A DNA stretch of 64,000 nt from Desulfobulbaceae bacterium (GTDB lineage Bacteria > Desulfobacterota > Desulfobulbia > Desulfobulbales > SURF-16). The translations under genes were made by a program, and so were the position numbers. The stretch spans positions 1 to 64,000 of the forward strand of contig JAHLLM010000023.1 in the NCBI GenBank assembly GCA_020444175.1, read 5' to 3'. This document shows positions 52,481-62,042 of the stretch, in pieces. Below the pieces are notes generated by a model. That model did not search any database. It saw only the letters and a list, made by a program, of their open reading frames with translations, and was not told the DNA's origin. Positions within the stretch are counted from its first letter, which is position 1. Each line of letters begins with the position of its first letter.

Positions 52481-53743
52481 TCAGGGGCTGTCAAATATCC
52501 CCCAATCCACTTCATTATCGGTTACCGGCCCCAGAACGGCTGCGGTCAGTCCCCTGGTAAAAAGGCTTTGGGCCAGTTCTGTTATATCTTCGGAATTGAC
52601 CTTCATCAACTCACGCAACACCTCTTCAAAAGGGATATGACGCCCGAAGTAGAGTTCATTTCTTGCTGAACGTATCATTCTCGATTCCAGGTTTTCAGCA
52701 GCAAGAAAGAGTCCGGCCCGGCCATAATCTTTTGCCCCTGATAGCTCATCAGCGGAGATGGTGTTTCCTGCTATTTTTTCCATCTCACCCTTAATAACCG
52801 CCAACGATTCATTGATGGTAGCCGGGTCGACGCCCAGATAAATTGCCAGATAACCGCAATCGGAATACGAGTCCAGATAGGAATGAACAGAATAGGCAAG
52901 CCCCCTTTTTTCGCGCACTTCCTGAAAGAGGCGTGAGCTCATGTTCCCGCCAAGGAGTACGTTCAGCAGCATCAACTTATACCGTTCCCGGGAAGTAACA
53001 GGGAGCCCGTAGCTCCCCAGAGCAAGATGCGCCTGTTCAAGTTGTTTTGTAAAACATCTTTTTACAGGTGGCAGCTCCTGTGGTGACTTACGTTCTGCAA
53101 CACCTTGTTCCCGGCACGGTTGAGAACTGAAAAAAGGACCGAGCAGATCGACAAATGCCTGATGCTCTATATTGCCGGTGGCAGAAACAACAATTCGGTC
53201 GGGCACATAAAATTTTTCCACATGATCAATGAGTTTCGGCCTGTCCATATGGGCAATCACCTCACGGGAACCAAGAACCGGGTTCCCCAGGGGATGATGC
53301 CCCCAGAGCAGGGCTTCGAAATAATCATGCACCTGCTCTTCAGGACTGTCTTCAATCATGCTGATTTCCTGAAGAATGACCTGCCGTTCCCGTTCAATTT
53401 CCTCCAGAGCATAGGCTGAATGAAAAAAGAAATCAGCCAGAAGATCGATAAACTGGGGGAGTTGTATATCAAGAACGGTTCCGTAATAACAGGTTGCATC
53501 CTTGCTGGTAAAGGCATTTGTCATCCCCCCCAGCACATCCATTTCCCTGGCAATCCGGTTTGCGGAGCGTTTCTCTGTTCCCTTGAAAAGCATATGCTCG
53601 ACAAAATGAGAACAGCCATTTATAAGGTCATGCTCATCGCGGACACCGACATCCACCCAGATACCGACACTTACCGTTCGGGCATGGGGAACCTGCTCAC
53701 TGACAACACGGAGGCCATTGTCAAAAACCGTTTTATTGTGCAT
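52481..53743 (-). CDS. M16 family zinc peptidase
   Basis: 420 residues with the inverted zinc motif H-X2-E-H ('HFVEHMLFKGTE') and the downstream Glu ('ALEEIERERQVILQEI'), then a C-terminal M16 domain ('GGNMSSRLFQEVREKRGLAYSVHS'). Similar single-chain enzymes follow pnp in many bacteria; substrate unknown. Downstream of pnp with a strong hairpin between. Confidence 0.94.
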   Translation of the reverse strand: MHNKTVFDNGLRVVSEQVPHARTVSVGIWVDVGVRDEHDLINGCSHFVEHMLFKGTEKRSANRIAREMDVLGGMTNAFTSKDATCYYGTVLDIQLPQFIDLLADFFFHSAYALEEIERERQVILQEISMIEDSPEEQVHDYFEALLWGHHPLGNPVLGSREVIAHMDRPKLIDHVEKFYVPDRIVVSATGNIEHQAFVDLLGPFFSSQPCREQGVAERKSPQELPPVKRCFTKQLEQAHLALGSYGLPVTSRERYKLMLLNVLLGGNMSSRLFQEVREKRGLAYSVHSYLDSYSDCGYLAIYLGVDPATINESLAVIKGEMEKIAGNTISADELSGAKDYGRAGLFLAAENLESRMIRSARNELYFGRHIPFEEVLRELMKVNSEDITELAQSLFTRGLTAAVLGPVTDNEVDWGIFDSP

Positions 53744-53771
53744 CTATATGAGAAATATGAATTAGGGTTTA

Positions 53772-53823
53772 CCACAGAGACCAGGGAATGACTGAGGAAA
53801 ATTTTCAGCCCTGTCCTCTGTGG
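53772..53823. repeat. strong hairpin between pnp and the M16 gene
   Basis: CCACAGAG-AC-CAGGG pairs with CCCTG-TC-CTCTGTGG around 22 bases. No T-run follows on the minus strand, so it is more likely an mRNA processing or stability element than a terminator; the T-run lies on the plus strand side. It lies upstream of the M16 gene and past... between the two coding regions 53744-53873. Confidence 0.6.
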
Positions 53824-53873
53824 TTGCCGTTTTTTTATGGGGATGTATTCTGGATAATACGTTGCTGTGCGAA

Positions 53874-55967
53874 TTAATCTTCCAGTTCAGCCATGGCAGC
53901 CTTCCGGCTCAAACGGATTTTACCGCGCTGGTCAATTGCCAGCACCTTAACCATGACCTCTTCTCCTTCTTTTAAGACATCGGAAACCTTTTCCACTCTC
54001 CGATCTTCAAGCTCAGAAATATGAACAAGTCCATCCGTTCCGGGAAGAATCTCGACAAAAGCGCCAAAATCGACAATTTTCTGCACCTTCCCTTTATAAA
54101 TTTTGCCAATTTCAGCTTCGGCTGTTATTTCAGTAATACGATCATAAACCTGCTTGCCGACAATTCCGTCCGGGGCAAAAATCATGACCTTGCCTGAGTC
54201 TTCCACATCAATCTTGACTTCGTATTCCGCGGTAAGAGCCTTGATCATCTTTCCGCCAGGGCCGATCAAGTCGCGTATCTTGTCGGGATTGATGTCCATG
54301 CTCATGATTTTTGGAGCGTGCTCGGGCAATTCATCACGAGGAGTTTCCAGGGCTTCATTCATTTTCCCAAGAATATGCAGTCTGCCCCCTTTAGCCTGTT
54401 CAAGGGCCTGGGTCATTATTTCCTTGGAAATTCCTTCAATTTTGATGTCCATCTGCAGAGCGGTTATTCCATCCGCCGTACCGCAAACCTTGAAATCCAT
54501 ATCTCCCAGATGATCCTCATCGCCAAGGATATCGGAGAGAACCACGATTGTTTCATTTTCCTTTATGAGTCCCATGGCCACACCGGAAACAGGTTGCTTG
54601 ATTGGCACCCCTGCATCCATCAAGGCCAGACTTCCTCCGCATACGGTGGCCATGGATGACGAACCGTTTGATTCCATAATATCGGAGACCACGCGGATGG
54701 TGTAGGGGAATTGTTCAGCATCAGGCAGAATTGCCTCGATAGCCCGGGTGGCAAGGGCGCCATGCCCAATATCCCGGCGGCTTGGCCCGCGCATAAAACG
54801 AACTTCTCCGACACAGAAAGGAGGGAAATTATAGTGGAGCATGAAATTTCTATTTTCCATGCCATCCAGAGTCTCAACACGCTGCTCGTCATCACCACTG
54901 CCAAGTGTCGATGTTACCAGAGCCTGGGTTTCTCCGCGGGTAAAAAGGGCAGAACCATGAACACGGGGCAAGGTGGCAATTTCACAGGTAATGGGACGGA
55001 TGTCATCAAAGCTCCGACCGTCTATGCGTTTTTTCTCGGCCACTATCATGTGCCGCATCATTGTTTTTTTCAGATCGTAAAGAAGTTCTTTGGCTTCACC
55101 CTGGCTTGCGAATTCCTCATCTTTTTCCAGTTCGCCAAGCACCTCTTTCTTCAAAGCATCAAAAAGATCCCCGCGCGCCATCTTGTCGGAGGTGGTTATA
55201 ACCTTCTCCATACCGCTGGTGGCAATCTCGGCAATCTTTTTTTGCAGAGCTTCATCAATCTCAGGAACTGTTACTTCCATTTTTTCGCGGCCAACTTCCT
55301 GACGAAGTTGTTCCTGCAGATCAATCAGCGGCTGAAGGGCTTCATGTCCGAAATAAATTCCGGAAAGCACCTCTTCTTCAGATAGATTAGCAGCACCGCC
55401 TTCCACCATGACAACGGCATTGCGAGTTCCGGCAACAGTCAGCTCCATTTTGGAATCAAGCATCTGGTCCCTGGTGGGATTCAAAACGTATTCTCCATCA
55501 ATATAGCCAACTCGCACTCCGGCTATGGGGCCAAGAAAAGGAATATTTGAAACAGTAAGAGCCGCAGACGCGCCCAGCATGGCCAAAATATCGGGATCAT
55601 TCTGCTTATCAGCCGACAGGACGGTTGCAATAATCTGAGTCTCGTTCTTGTAGCCATCGGCAAACAGAGGACGCAACGGCCGATCAATAATCCGGCAGGT
55701 CAATGTCTCTTTTTCAGTGGGACGACCAATTTCACGCCGAAAATAACTTCCCGGCACCCGTCCCACAGCGTAAAACCGTTCCTGATATTCAACAGTAAGC
55801 GGGAAAAAATCGATATCAGGTCTTCCCTCTTTTGCTGCAGTTGCGGTAACAAGAACAACAGTTTCGCCATAGGTTACTACAACGGAACCATTTGCCTGTT
55901 TTGCCATCTTCCCTGTTTCCACGAAAAGGGTACGGCCACCTAGTTCAACTTCCATTTTTTTATACAT
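53874..55967 (-). CDS. pnp: polyribonucleotide nucleotidyltransferase
   Basis: 697 residues: two RNase PH domains (about 10-230 and 310-545), KH domain (about 555-610, 'IRDLIGPGGKMIKAL') and S1 domain (about 620-690, 'YKGKVQKIVDFGAFVEILPGTDGLVHISEL'). Phosphorolytic 3'-5' RNA decay. Preceded by rpsO; the 238-base gap holds two hairpins. Confidence 0.97.
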   Translation of the reverse strand: MYKKMEVELGGRTLFVETGKMAKQANGSVVVTYGETVVLVTATAAKEGRPDIDFFPLTVEYQERFYAVGRVPGSYFRREIGRPTEKETLTCRIIDRPLRPLFADGYKNETQIIATVLSADKQNDPDILAMLGASAALTVSNIPFLGPIAGVRVGYIDGEYVLNPTRDQMLDSKMELTVAGTRNAVVMVEGGAANLSEEEVLSGIYFGHEALQPLIDLQEQLRQEVGREKMEVTVPEIDEALQKKIAEIATSGMEKVITTSDKMARGDLFDALKKEVLGELEKDEEFASQGEAKELLYDLKKTMMRHMIVAEKKRIDGRSFDDIRPITCEIATLPRVHGSALFTRGETQALVTSTLGSGDDEQRVETLDGMENRNFMLHYNFPPFCVGEVRFMRGPSRRDIGHGALATRAIEAILPDAEQFPYTIRVVSDIMESNGSSSMATVCGGSLALMDAGVPIKQPVSGVAMGLIKENETIVVLSDILGDEDHLGDMDFKVCGTADGITALQMDIKIEGISKEIMTQALEQAKGGRLHILGKMNEALETPRDELPEHAPKIMSMDINPDKIRDLIGPGGKMIKALTAEYEVKIDVEDSGKVMIFAPDGIVGKQVYDRITEITAEAEIGKIYKGKVQKIVDFGAFVEILPGTDGLVHISELEDRRVEKVSDVLKEGEEVMVKVLAIDQRGKIRLSRKAAMAELED

Positions 55968-56068
55968 GTGTTCACCTTGCGGATTACGAACTACGAGGGA
56001 AAATTCAAAAAAATAAAATCTCTTTTCTTTTTAAACCTTCCATCCTAATTCGTAACCCGTCGTTAAAA

Positions 56069-56103
56069 TAATAAAAGTCCAGTGACTCATTTGAGCCCTG
56101 GAC
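56069..56103 (-). terminator. terminator-like hairpin in the pnp leader
   Basis: On the minus strand GTCCAG pairs with CTGGAC, with an inner GCTCA/TGAGT stem, followed by TTTTATTATT. About 100 bases past the rpsO stop and 100 bases before pnp. Could end most rpsO transcripts or tune pnp. Confidence 0.65.
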
Positions 56104-56126
56104 CCATCAAAAAAAGTCCGCTATTT

Positions 56127-56169
56127 GTGCTCAGCTTCCAGCAGAAAACCTTCACTGAGCGCTGAGCAC
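56127..56169 (-). repeat. long-range hairpin downstream of rpsO
   Basis: GTGCTCAGC and GCTGAGCAC form a perfect 9-bp stem around 25 bases. Nearest to rpsO of two structures; resembles the double-stranded leader that RNase III and PNPase use for pnp autoregulation in E. coli. Confidence 0.5.
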
Positions 56170-56205
56170 CAACAGCTTATCATTCAAAATAATACGGAAG
56201 CGAAC

Positions 56206-56475
56206 TTACTTCCTGATGCCAAGCTCCTTAATGACAGCACGATAGCGGTCAATACTTTTCCCTTTCAGGTAATTGAGCAGCCGTCTGCGCTGGCCAACCA
56301 TCTTCAAAAGTCCACGTCGGGAATGATGGTCTTTCTTGTTGGTCTGAAAGTGCTCGGTCAGGTATGTGATCCGGGCGCTCAATAAAGCGACCTGAACTTC
56401 CGGTGATCCGGTATCGCCGTCATGGGTTGCAAATTTCTGAATGATTTCTTGTTTTTTAGCAGGTTGCAATGTCAC
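56206..56475 (-). CDS. rpsO: 30S ribosomal protein S15
   Basis: 89 residues, canonical S15: '[22 protein letters not shown]', '[23 protein letters not shown]'. GTG start with AGGAGG eight bases upstream. Conserved order truB-rpsO-pnp. Confidence 0.98.
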   Translation of the reverse strand: MTLQPAKKQEIIQKFATHDGDTGSPEVQVALLSARITYLTEHFQTNKKDHHSRRGLLKMVGQRRRLLNYLKGKSIDRYRAVIKELGIRK

Positions 56476-56702
56476 TTTTATATCCTCCTACAAATTATAG
56501 TCATGTTTATGAAGACTTTTATGTAACTCGTCAGGTCTTGTGTCTGTTTGCTTCTGGAAACAGTGAACATGGATAGCCTTTGCTTTTCCCCTTTCAAGCA
56601 TAAACAGATTTCGGGATCAAATGGCACCATGCCTTGAGTTGTCGTTCTTAAAAAAAAGAACACACACTCAGCCCATCAAACTGAAAAATTACGTTTTTTA
56701 CA

Positions 56703-57425
56703 CTACAGATCAGCTATCCCGCTATCAGCAGGAAGCATATTTTTTAATAACATTTCACGGGCAATTTCATGGTCCTGATCGAGACTTTCCCCTGGGATCG
56801 CCCCATCCACTGAAAAGCCGCCGCTGCGAATTCTCCTCAACTCCACGAGATGAGCTCCACAGCCTAAAACCTTACCGATATCACAAGCAAGTGTCCGGAT
56901 ATACGTCCCTTTACTGCAGACAACCCTGATGCGGACAAGATCGTCCTGCCAGGAAAGCCCCTCTATTTCTCTGATAAAAACCGGCCGAGGCTCTTTTTCT
57001 ATCTTTATGCCTTTTCTTGCATAATAATACAAGGGTTTTCCCTTATATTTCAAAGCAGAAAAAGCCGGAGGCTGTTGAAGCTGCTCTCCGACAAAACCGT
57101 TCAAACACGTTTCAATGCCCTGCCAGCTCAGACCAACTACTTCATGGCGACTGACAACTTCACCGGTCAAATCCTGGCTGTCAGTCTCAACACCAAGCTT
57201 TAAGGTTGCCATATACTCTTTTTCAGATTCCATTAAAACAGAAATCTGCTTTGTGGCCGCCCTGCCCACACAGATAACCAGCAATCCGGAAGCAAATGGA
57301 TCAAGGGTACCGGCATGACCAACCTTTTTTATTTTTAAAGCGCGCCGGACCAACTGCACCATTCTAAATGAAGTGGGGCCAACCGGTTTATCAACCAGAA
57401 AAAAAGCAGGAGAAACGTCTTGCAT
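56703..57425 (-). CDS. truB: tRNA pseudouridine-55 synthase
   Basis: 240 residues. 'DKPVGPTSF', 'GHAGTLDPFASGLL' (catalytic Asp) and 'CSKGTYIRTLACDIG' are the TruB motifs. On the short side; the C-terminal PUA part is minimal. Six bases after the nrnA-like gene. Confidence 0.96.
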   Translation of the reverse strand: MQDVSPAFFLVDKPVGPTSFRMVQLVRRALKIKKVGHAGTLDPFASGLLVICVGRAATKQISVLMESEKEYMATLKLGVETDSQDLTGEVVSRHEVVGLSWQGIETCLNGFVGEQLQQPPAFSALKYKGKPLYYYARKGIKIEKEPRPVFIREIEGLSWQDDLVRIRVVCSKGTYIRTLACDIGKVLGCGAHLVELRRIRSGGFSVDGAIPGESLDQDHEIAREMLLKNMLPADSGIADL

Positions 57426-57431
57426 TCCGTT

Positions 57432-58403
57432 TTATTCTGCAGCCAGCAACGGTAACAATTCTGTTAACAGCTGATCTTGAACAGCTGAAATACGGGCACC
57501 TGGAACCTTGAATCCAGCTGCGTTCCTGTGACCTCCGCCACCGAATCTCCTTGCCACGCATGCCACGTCATAATCACCCTTTGAACGAAGACTGACTCCG
57601 ACAACGTCCTTGGACTCTTTGATAAAAGCCGCTATTTTCACCGTCTCAAGTGATCGAGGATAATTAATAAACTGCTCAGTGTCAGCCGCAGTGGTACCGG
57701 TTTTTTCATACATCTCATTGGTTACGGTTATTAACGCCAGCTTATCAGCCACATAAAGAGTCAGAGACGCTAAGACCTCCTGCAGGAGCTGTAATCGATT
57801 CCGGGTGTAATTATCAAAAATCTTGCCTGAAATTTCAGCAGGCTTTACTCCTTTTTCCACCAACTCTCCGGCAGTACGCAAAGTATCCGGTGATGTGGAA
57901 GCATACTTGAAGGAACCGGTATCAGATACTATTGCCGAATAAAGCAGATAGGCGGTTTCATATGAAACCGTTTCACCCATTGCTTTGGCCAGCTCGTAGA
58001 CCATTTCACCGGTGGAAGATTTCCCTGATTCAACCCAGCGTAAATCTCCAAAGTTACAATGTCCACTGTGATGGTCAATAACAATAAACGGCTTTATGTT
58101 CAAAAGTTCCTGGTTTTTTCCTCCAAGCCGCCTGTCATCCCCGCAATCAAGTGCAATGCCGCAATCAAATTGATCAAACTCGGGAAGGCCGATATTGAGG
58201 GTATCCGCCCCGGGCAAAAAATCAAGAATGTGATTTGCAGGTTCTTCGCTGTAGAGGCAAACCCGCTTTCCCATGCCCCGCAGAATATTACCAAGGGCCA
58301 GCTGCGATCCAAGCGCATCAGCGTCTGGAAATACATGGGTTGCTATCAATACATTTTCCGCCTTTTTCAAGACTGGAATAATTTCAGACAGAGCCTGGTT
58401 CAT
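57432..58403 (-). CDS. nrnA: DHH/DHHA1 phosphoesterase, NrnA-like
   Basis: 323 residues: 'HVFPDADALGSQLAL' (motif I), 'ALDCGDD' (II), 'IDHHSGH' (III, DHH), and C-terminal 'RFGGGGHRNAAGF' (DHHA1). NrnA removes nano-RNA and 3'-phosphoadenosine 5'-phosphate. Overlaps the end of rbfA; ATG 58403 or GTG 58409 (better spaced from GAG) could be the start. Confidence 0.93.
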   Translation of the reverse strand: MNQALSEIIPVLKKAENVLIATHVFPDADALGSQLALGNILRGMGKRVCLYSEEPANHILDFLPGADTLNIGLPEFDQFDCGIALDCGDDRRLGGKNQELLNIKPFIVIDHHSGHCNFGDLRWVESGKSSTGEMVYELAKAMGETVSYETAYLLYSAIVSDTGSFKYASTSPDTLRTAGELVEKGVKPAEISGKIFDNYTRNRLQLLQEVLASLTLYVADKLALITVTNEMYEKTGTTAADTEQFINYPRSLETVKIAAFIKESKDVVGVSLRSKGDYDVACVARRFGGGGHRNAAGFKVPGARISAVQDQLLTELLPLLAAE

Positions 58404-58797
58404 TTTCACTGGCTATCTCATGGAAAAGTTTATCCATCCGGGCATCATGCTCTGCTGAAGGATCCGAATAAAAGATCAAGTCAGGAGCATAACGCATCTG
58501 CATCACCTTGGCCAACGAACTTCGAATAAATCCCTTTGCCCTGCTCAGTCCCTGCCGCACATCTTTTGTTGAGACATTCTCAGGACACGTGTAGTAAATC
58601 TTTGCATTCTTCAGGTCATTACTCATGACAACATGAACTATGGACAGACTCTGCAGGGCCGGATCCTTTATTTTATAAAGAAGCAGGGAGGATATTTCAT
58701 TTCTGATAACATCCGCAACCCGGGCAGGTCGTCTTTTCGGTTCAGGAGCCAGTCCTTCAGGTAGCCGGAACCGTGATTTTTGTTTTGATGCGCCCAT
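58384..58797 (-). CDS. rbfA: 30S ribosome-binding factor A
   Basis: 137 residues with a KH-like core: 'ARVADVIRNEISSLLLYKIKDPALQSLSIVHVVMSNDLKNAKIY' and 'SRAKGFIRSSLAKVMQMRYAPDLIF'. Late 16S maturation. Follows infB by 27 bases. Confidence 0.96.
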   Translation of the reverse strand: MGASKQKSRFRLPEGLAPEPKRRPARVADVIRNEISSLLLYKIKDPALQSLSIVHVVMSNDLKNAKIYYTCPENVSTKDVRQGLSRAKGFIRSSLAKVMQMRYAPDLIFYSDPSAEHDARMDKLFHEIASENEPGSV

Positions 58798-58824
58798 AAT
58801 ATATTATAACAAACGACGTAAGAA

Positions 58825-61671
58825 CTACAGCTCTGCCGCAACCTCTTCCATAATAAATGCTTCGAACCGGTCGCCCACTTTGATATCATTATAATTTTCT
58901 ACACCGAGGCCACATTCATATCCGGCCTGCACCTCTTTAACATCATCCTTAAAACGCTTCAGTGATGATATTTTCCCGGTATAAATTACGACTCCATCCC
59001 GCACGAGTCGGACATGGGCATTTCTTTCAATTTTACCGTCCGTTACATAGCAACCGGCAATGGTTCCAATCTTCGGCACCTGGAATGTCTCACGAACTTC
59101 AACTGAGCCGATGACTTTTTCTTCAAAAGTAGGCTCAAGCAGACCGACCATTGCATTTCTTATGTCGTCCAGCGCATGGTAAATAACATCATAATACCGT
59201 AAATCGACATTTTCCGACTTGGCAAGCTCTGATACCTTAACGCTTGGACGCACGTTAAATCCGATAATAAGCGCATCGGATGCAGCAGCCAGAAGGACAT
59301 CGGATTCAATAATCGTTCCTGTTCCCTCATGGAGAACCTTCACCTTGATTTCATCAGTGCTCAGTTGTTCAATTGCCTTACCGAATGCCTCCAGTGTTCC
59401 CTGAACATCGGACCGCAATATAACTCGAAGTTCCTTGACCTCGCCTTCCTGCAATTTCTCAAACAAGTTATCCAGTGAAATTTTCGTACTGCTGGCAAGC
59501 TCTGTTTCCCTTGTTTTCAGCTGTCTGTCACTGCTGACCTTTTTAGCCATCTTCTCATCGGGAACAACAACAAACTCATCGCCAGCACGTGGCACGCCGC
59601 TCAGGCCCTGAACCTCCACCGGCATCGACGGCCCGGCTTCTTTTACATTCCGCCCCTTATCATCGGAAAGAGAACGAACCTTGCCGCTGTGATTGCCGGC
59701 AACGAAATAGTCTCCGACACGGAGTGTACCATGCTGGACGAGTACCGTTGCCACAGCGCCTCTTCCTTTATGAAGCTGCGCCTCAATGACCCAGCCTTTG
59801 GCTCTTCTTTTGGCATCGGCTTTAAGCTCAAGAATCTCTGTCTGAAGAAGAATATTTTCAACCAGAGCATCAATACCTATGCCCTTTTTGGCTGAGGTTT
59901 CACAATAAATTGTATCCCCCCCCCATTCTTCCGGCACCAGGCCGTATTCAGCTAGCTCTCGCTGCACCCTGGCAGGGTCGGCATCATCCTTATCAATCTT
60001 GTTGACAGCCACAAGAAGCGGAACTCCGGCAGCTTTAGCATGATTGATGGCCTCTTTTGTCTGATCCATAACCCCGTCATCGGCCGCGACAACCAAAACA
60101 ACAACATCCGTCACCTGGGCTCCACGGGAACGCATTTCAGTAAATGCCGCATGACCTGGAGTATCAAGAAAGACAAGATCTCCCTGGGGTGAACGCACAT
60201 AATGCGCACCGATATGCTGGGTAATGCCTCCAGCCTCACCTGCGGCAACATCTGTATCCCTGATGGCATCTAGAATGGAAGTCTTTCCATGGTCAACATG
60301 TCCCATAACCGTTACCACAGGAGGACGGGGCTCTTCTACCCCGCCGCTCTCAGACTCATCCAGATTGAGAATAGACTGCTCCTCAGTGATTCCCTGCTCG
60401 ACCTCAAAACCGAAATCACTTGCAATCAATGTAGCGGTATCGACATCCAGCGCCTGGTTCACGGTGGCCATAACACCAAGTCCGATAAGCTTGGCAATTA
60501 TCTCATTTGCCTTCACGCCCATCCTGTGGGCAAAATCACCTACGGAAATGGTCTCTAAAATCTTAATGCGTTTTTTAATTGCCTTTGGCTCACTGGCGCC
60601 GGCACTCATCAGGGCGTTGTCCCGTTTTTTCTTCTTAGGAGTTCCCCTATGCCCTCTGCCAACACGCACTCCGGCAGCTAACCGACCGCCAAGGTTGGCG
60701 ATCTCTGAGGCATCGACATCAACCCCACCTTTCTGTTTGGCCCCTTTTTTATAACGAACAGCACCAGGCTCATGACTGAATTTGACAAACCGCTTCCCTT
60801 TTTTGCCTTTGGCTTTTCCCTTACCACTGTCGGCATCGTCTAAACCGTTAGGCTCGGACTGGGCTGTAGAAGCTTTCACTTTCTTTGCCTTTTCTACTTT
60901 TTTGGGCCTGGGCCGTTTATCTTCAACAGGAAGAGGAATTTCTGTTCGTCCAATTATCTTGGCCAGTCCCTTTTTCCTTTTAGGTTGCGCAATTTCTGTT
61001 TTTACAGCCTGTTTGGCTGGCGAAACAACGCGCTCTTCACCTTTGCCCTCAGGCTCTTTTTTCCCTTCTGGGGCAGGCTCTCCGCTTTCCGGTTCAGGCG
61101 CTTGCACCTTAACGTCAGCTGCCTGCGGTTCATCCTTTTCAGCAACCTGAGGGGCAGTTTCCGTTTCCGGTGCAGCTTCCACTTCCGGAGCAGCCGGTGT
61201 TTCAACCGGCATCTCATCTCCTGCCGTCTCTTCCTCAACCGGAGCTTCCTCTTCGTGCGGCTGAGCAGAGGCAGTCACACTTTCCGCCGTTGTCACTTCA
61301 GGTGTGGACGGAGCCTCTTCCTGCAGACTGTCTTCTTGGGCCGTTTCAGCAACCTGAACAGCTTCTTCAGAAATGTCATCAGCCTCTTCAGCTGCATCCA
61401 GTGTTGTTTCGTCGTCAATCTCAACAGCTGGCTCAACAACAGTTTTTTTCCTTCTTCGGATAATTGTTGTTTTACCTTTTCGCTCGATTCTTTTCTCTTT
61501 AATCTCAACTTTGGCGAACCCGAGTTTTTTTCGGATATCGTCAGCTACTTCTTCATCAAGCGTTGAGTTATAAGCCCGAACTTTATATCCTAATTCTATG
61601 AGTTGGGCGGTTAACAACTTACTTTCTATTCCTGCTTCCTTCGCCAACTCGTATACTCGAATTTTTCCCAT
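58825..61671 (-). CDS. infB: translation initiation factor IF-2
   Basis: 948 residues: N-terminal IF2N domain (1-55), a long Glu/Pro/Ala/Val linker (about 75-300), a second IF2N (about 365-415), then G domain with '[12 protein letters not shown]', 'DTPGHAAF', 'NKIDKDD' and 'SAKKG', and domains II-IV. ATG 61671 has AGGAG six bases upstream; a five-residue longer frame is unsupported. Confidence 0.98.
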   Translation of the reverse strand: MGKIRVYELAKEAGIESKLLTAQLIELGYKVRAYNSTLDEEVADDIRKKLGFAKVEIKEKRIERKGKTTIIRRRKKTVVEPAVEIDDETTLDAAEEADDISEEAVQVAETAQEDSLQEEAPSTPEVTTAESVTASAQPHEEEAPVEEETAGDEMPVETPAAPEVEAAPETETAPQVAEKDEPQAADVKVQAPEPESGEPAPEGKKEPEGKGEERVVSPAKQAVKTEIAQPKRKKGLAKIIGRTEIPLPVEDKRPRPKKVEKAKKVKASTAQSEPNGLDDADSGKGKAKGKKGKRFVKFSHEPGAVRYKKGAKQKGGVDVDASEIANLGGRLAAGVRVGRGHRGTPKKKKRDNALMSAGASEPKAIKKRIKILETISVGDFAHRMGVKANEIIAKLIGLGVMATVNQALDVDTATLIASDFGFEVEQGITEEQSILNLDESESGGVEEPRPPVVTVMGHVDHGKTSILDAIRDTDVAAGEAGGITQHIGAHYVRSPQGDLVFLDTPGHAAFTEMRSRGAQVTDVVVLVVAADDGVMDQTKEAINHAKAAGVPLLVAVNKIDKDDADPARVQRELAEYGLVPEEWGGDTIYCETSAKKGIGIDALVENILLQTEILELKADAKRRAKGWVIEAQLHKGRGAVATVLVQHGTLRVGDYFVAGNHSGKVRSLSDDKGRNVKEAGPSMPVEVQGLSGVPRAGDEFVVVPDEKMAKKVSSDRQLKTRETELASSTKISLDNLFEKLQEGEVKELRVILRSDVQGTLEAFGKAIEQLSTDEIKVKVLHEGTGTIIESDVLLAAASDALIIGFNVRPSVKVSELAKSENVDLRYYDVIYHALDDIRNAMVGLLEPTFEEKVIGSVEVRETFQVPKIGTIAGCYVTDGKIERNAHVRLVRDGVVIYTGKISSLKRFKDDVKEVQAGYECGLGVENYNDIKVGDRFEAFIMEEVAAEL

Positions 61672-61745
61672 TATATGCTCCTGCACTACCCTTCGTCTCT
61701 CTATTGATGCATAACAGCCTACAAAAATCTCTCCTTCTCGTTGAA

Positions 61746-62042
61746 TCAGAGGGGAGAGTCAAATGCTGACACTATCAGTTTCTTACATCGAAATGCTTTG
61801 ACAATTTTTTTCTCGTTCTTAAAAAGCCGCTTCAAACAGGTCTTTGTTTTACAGCAGTAAGCGCCTCTGCCGGGCAACTGTTGCTTTTCATCGAAAACAA
61901 CTTCACCGTTGACTGCCACCATTCGATAAAGCCCCTGTTTCGCTTTTTTTGCTCTGCAAGCAAGACAAGTTCGAAAAGGTTCTTTTTTTACAGGGGACTT
62001 TTCACTCACTCTGTGAAGGAAGCGGCTCTTGCCCCTCATCAT
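61746..62042 (-). CDS. ylxR: YlxR family RNA-binding protein (DUF448)
   Basis: 98 residues: '[20 protein letters not shown]', '[18 protein letters not shown]', the YlxR/DUF448 pattern; in Bacillus and others it influences RNase P and transcription. Overlaps the nusA end. ATG 62042 (AGGG upstream) is chosen; a GTG at 62009 overlapping the nusA stop would give the shorter form more usual for the family. Confidence 0.88.
   Translation of the reverse strand: MMRGKSRFLHRVSEKSPVKKEPFRTCLACRAKKAKQGLYRMVAVNGEVVFDEKQQLPGRGAYCCKTKTCLKRLFKNEKKIVKAFRCKKLIVSAFDSPL

Noticed and set aside
54711-55385. 224-codon plus-strand frame
   Set aside because: Antisense to pnp; low-complexity Phe/His-rich product typical of a shadow.
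56457-56485. TATAAT just before the rpsO ribosome site
   Set aside because: Too close to the start codon to leave a usable leader and no -35 at 16-18 bases.
60985-61566. 193-codon plus-strand frame
   Set aside because: Antisense to the repetitive Glu/Pro linker of IF-2, producing Arg/Phe/Ser repeats.
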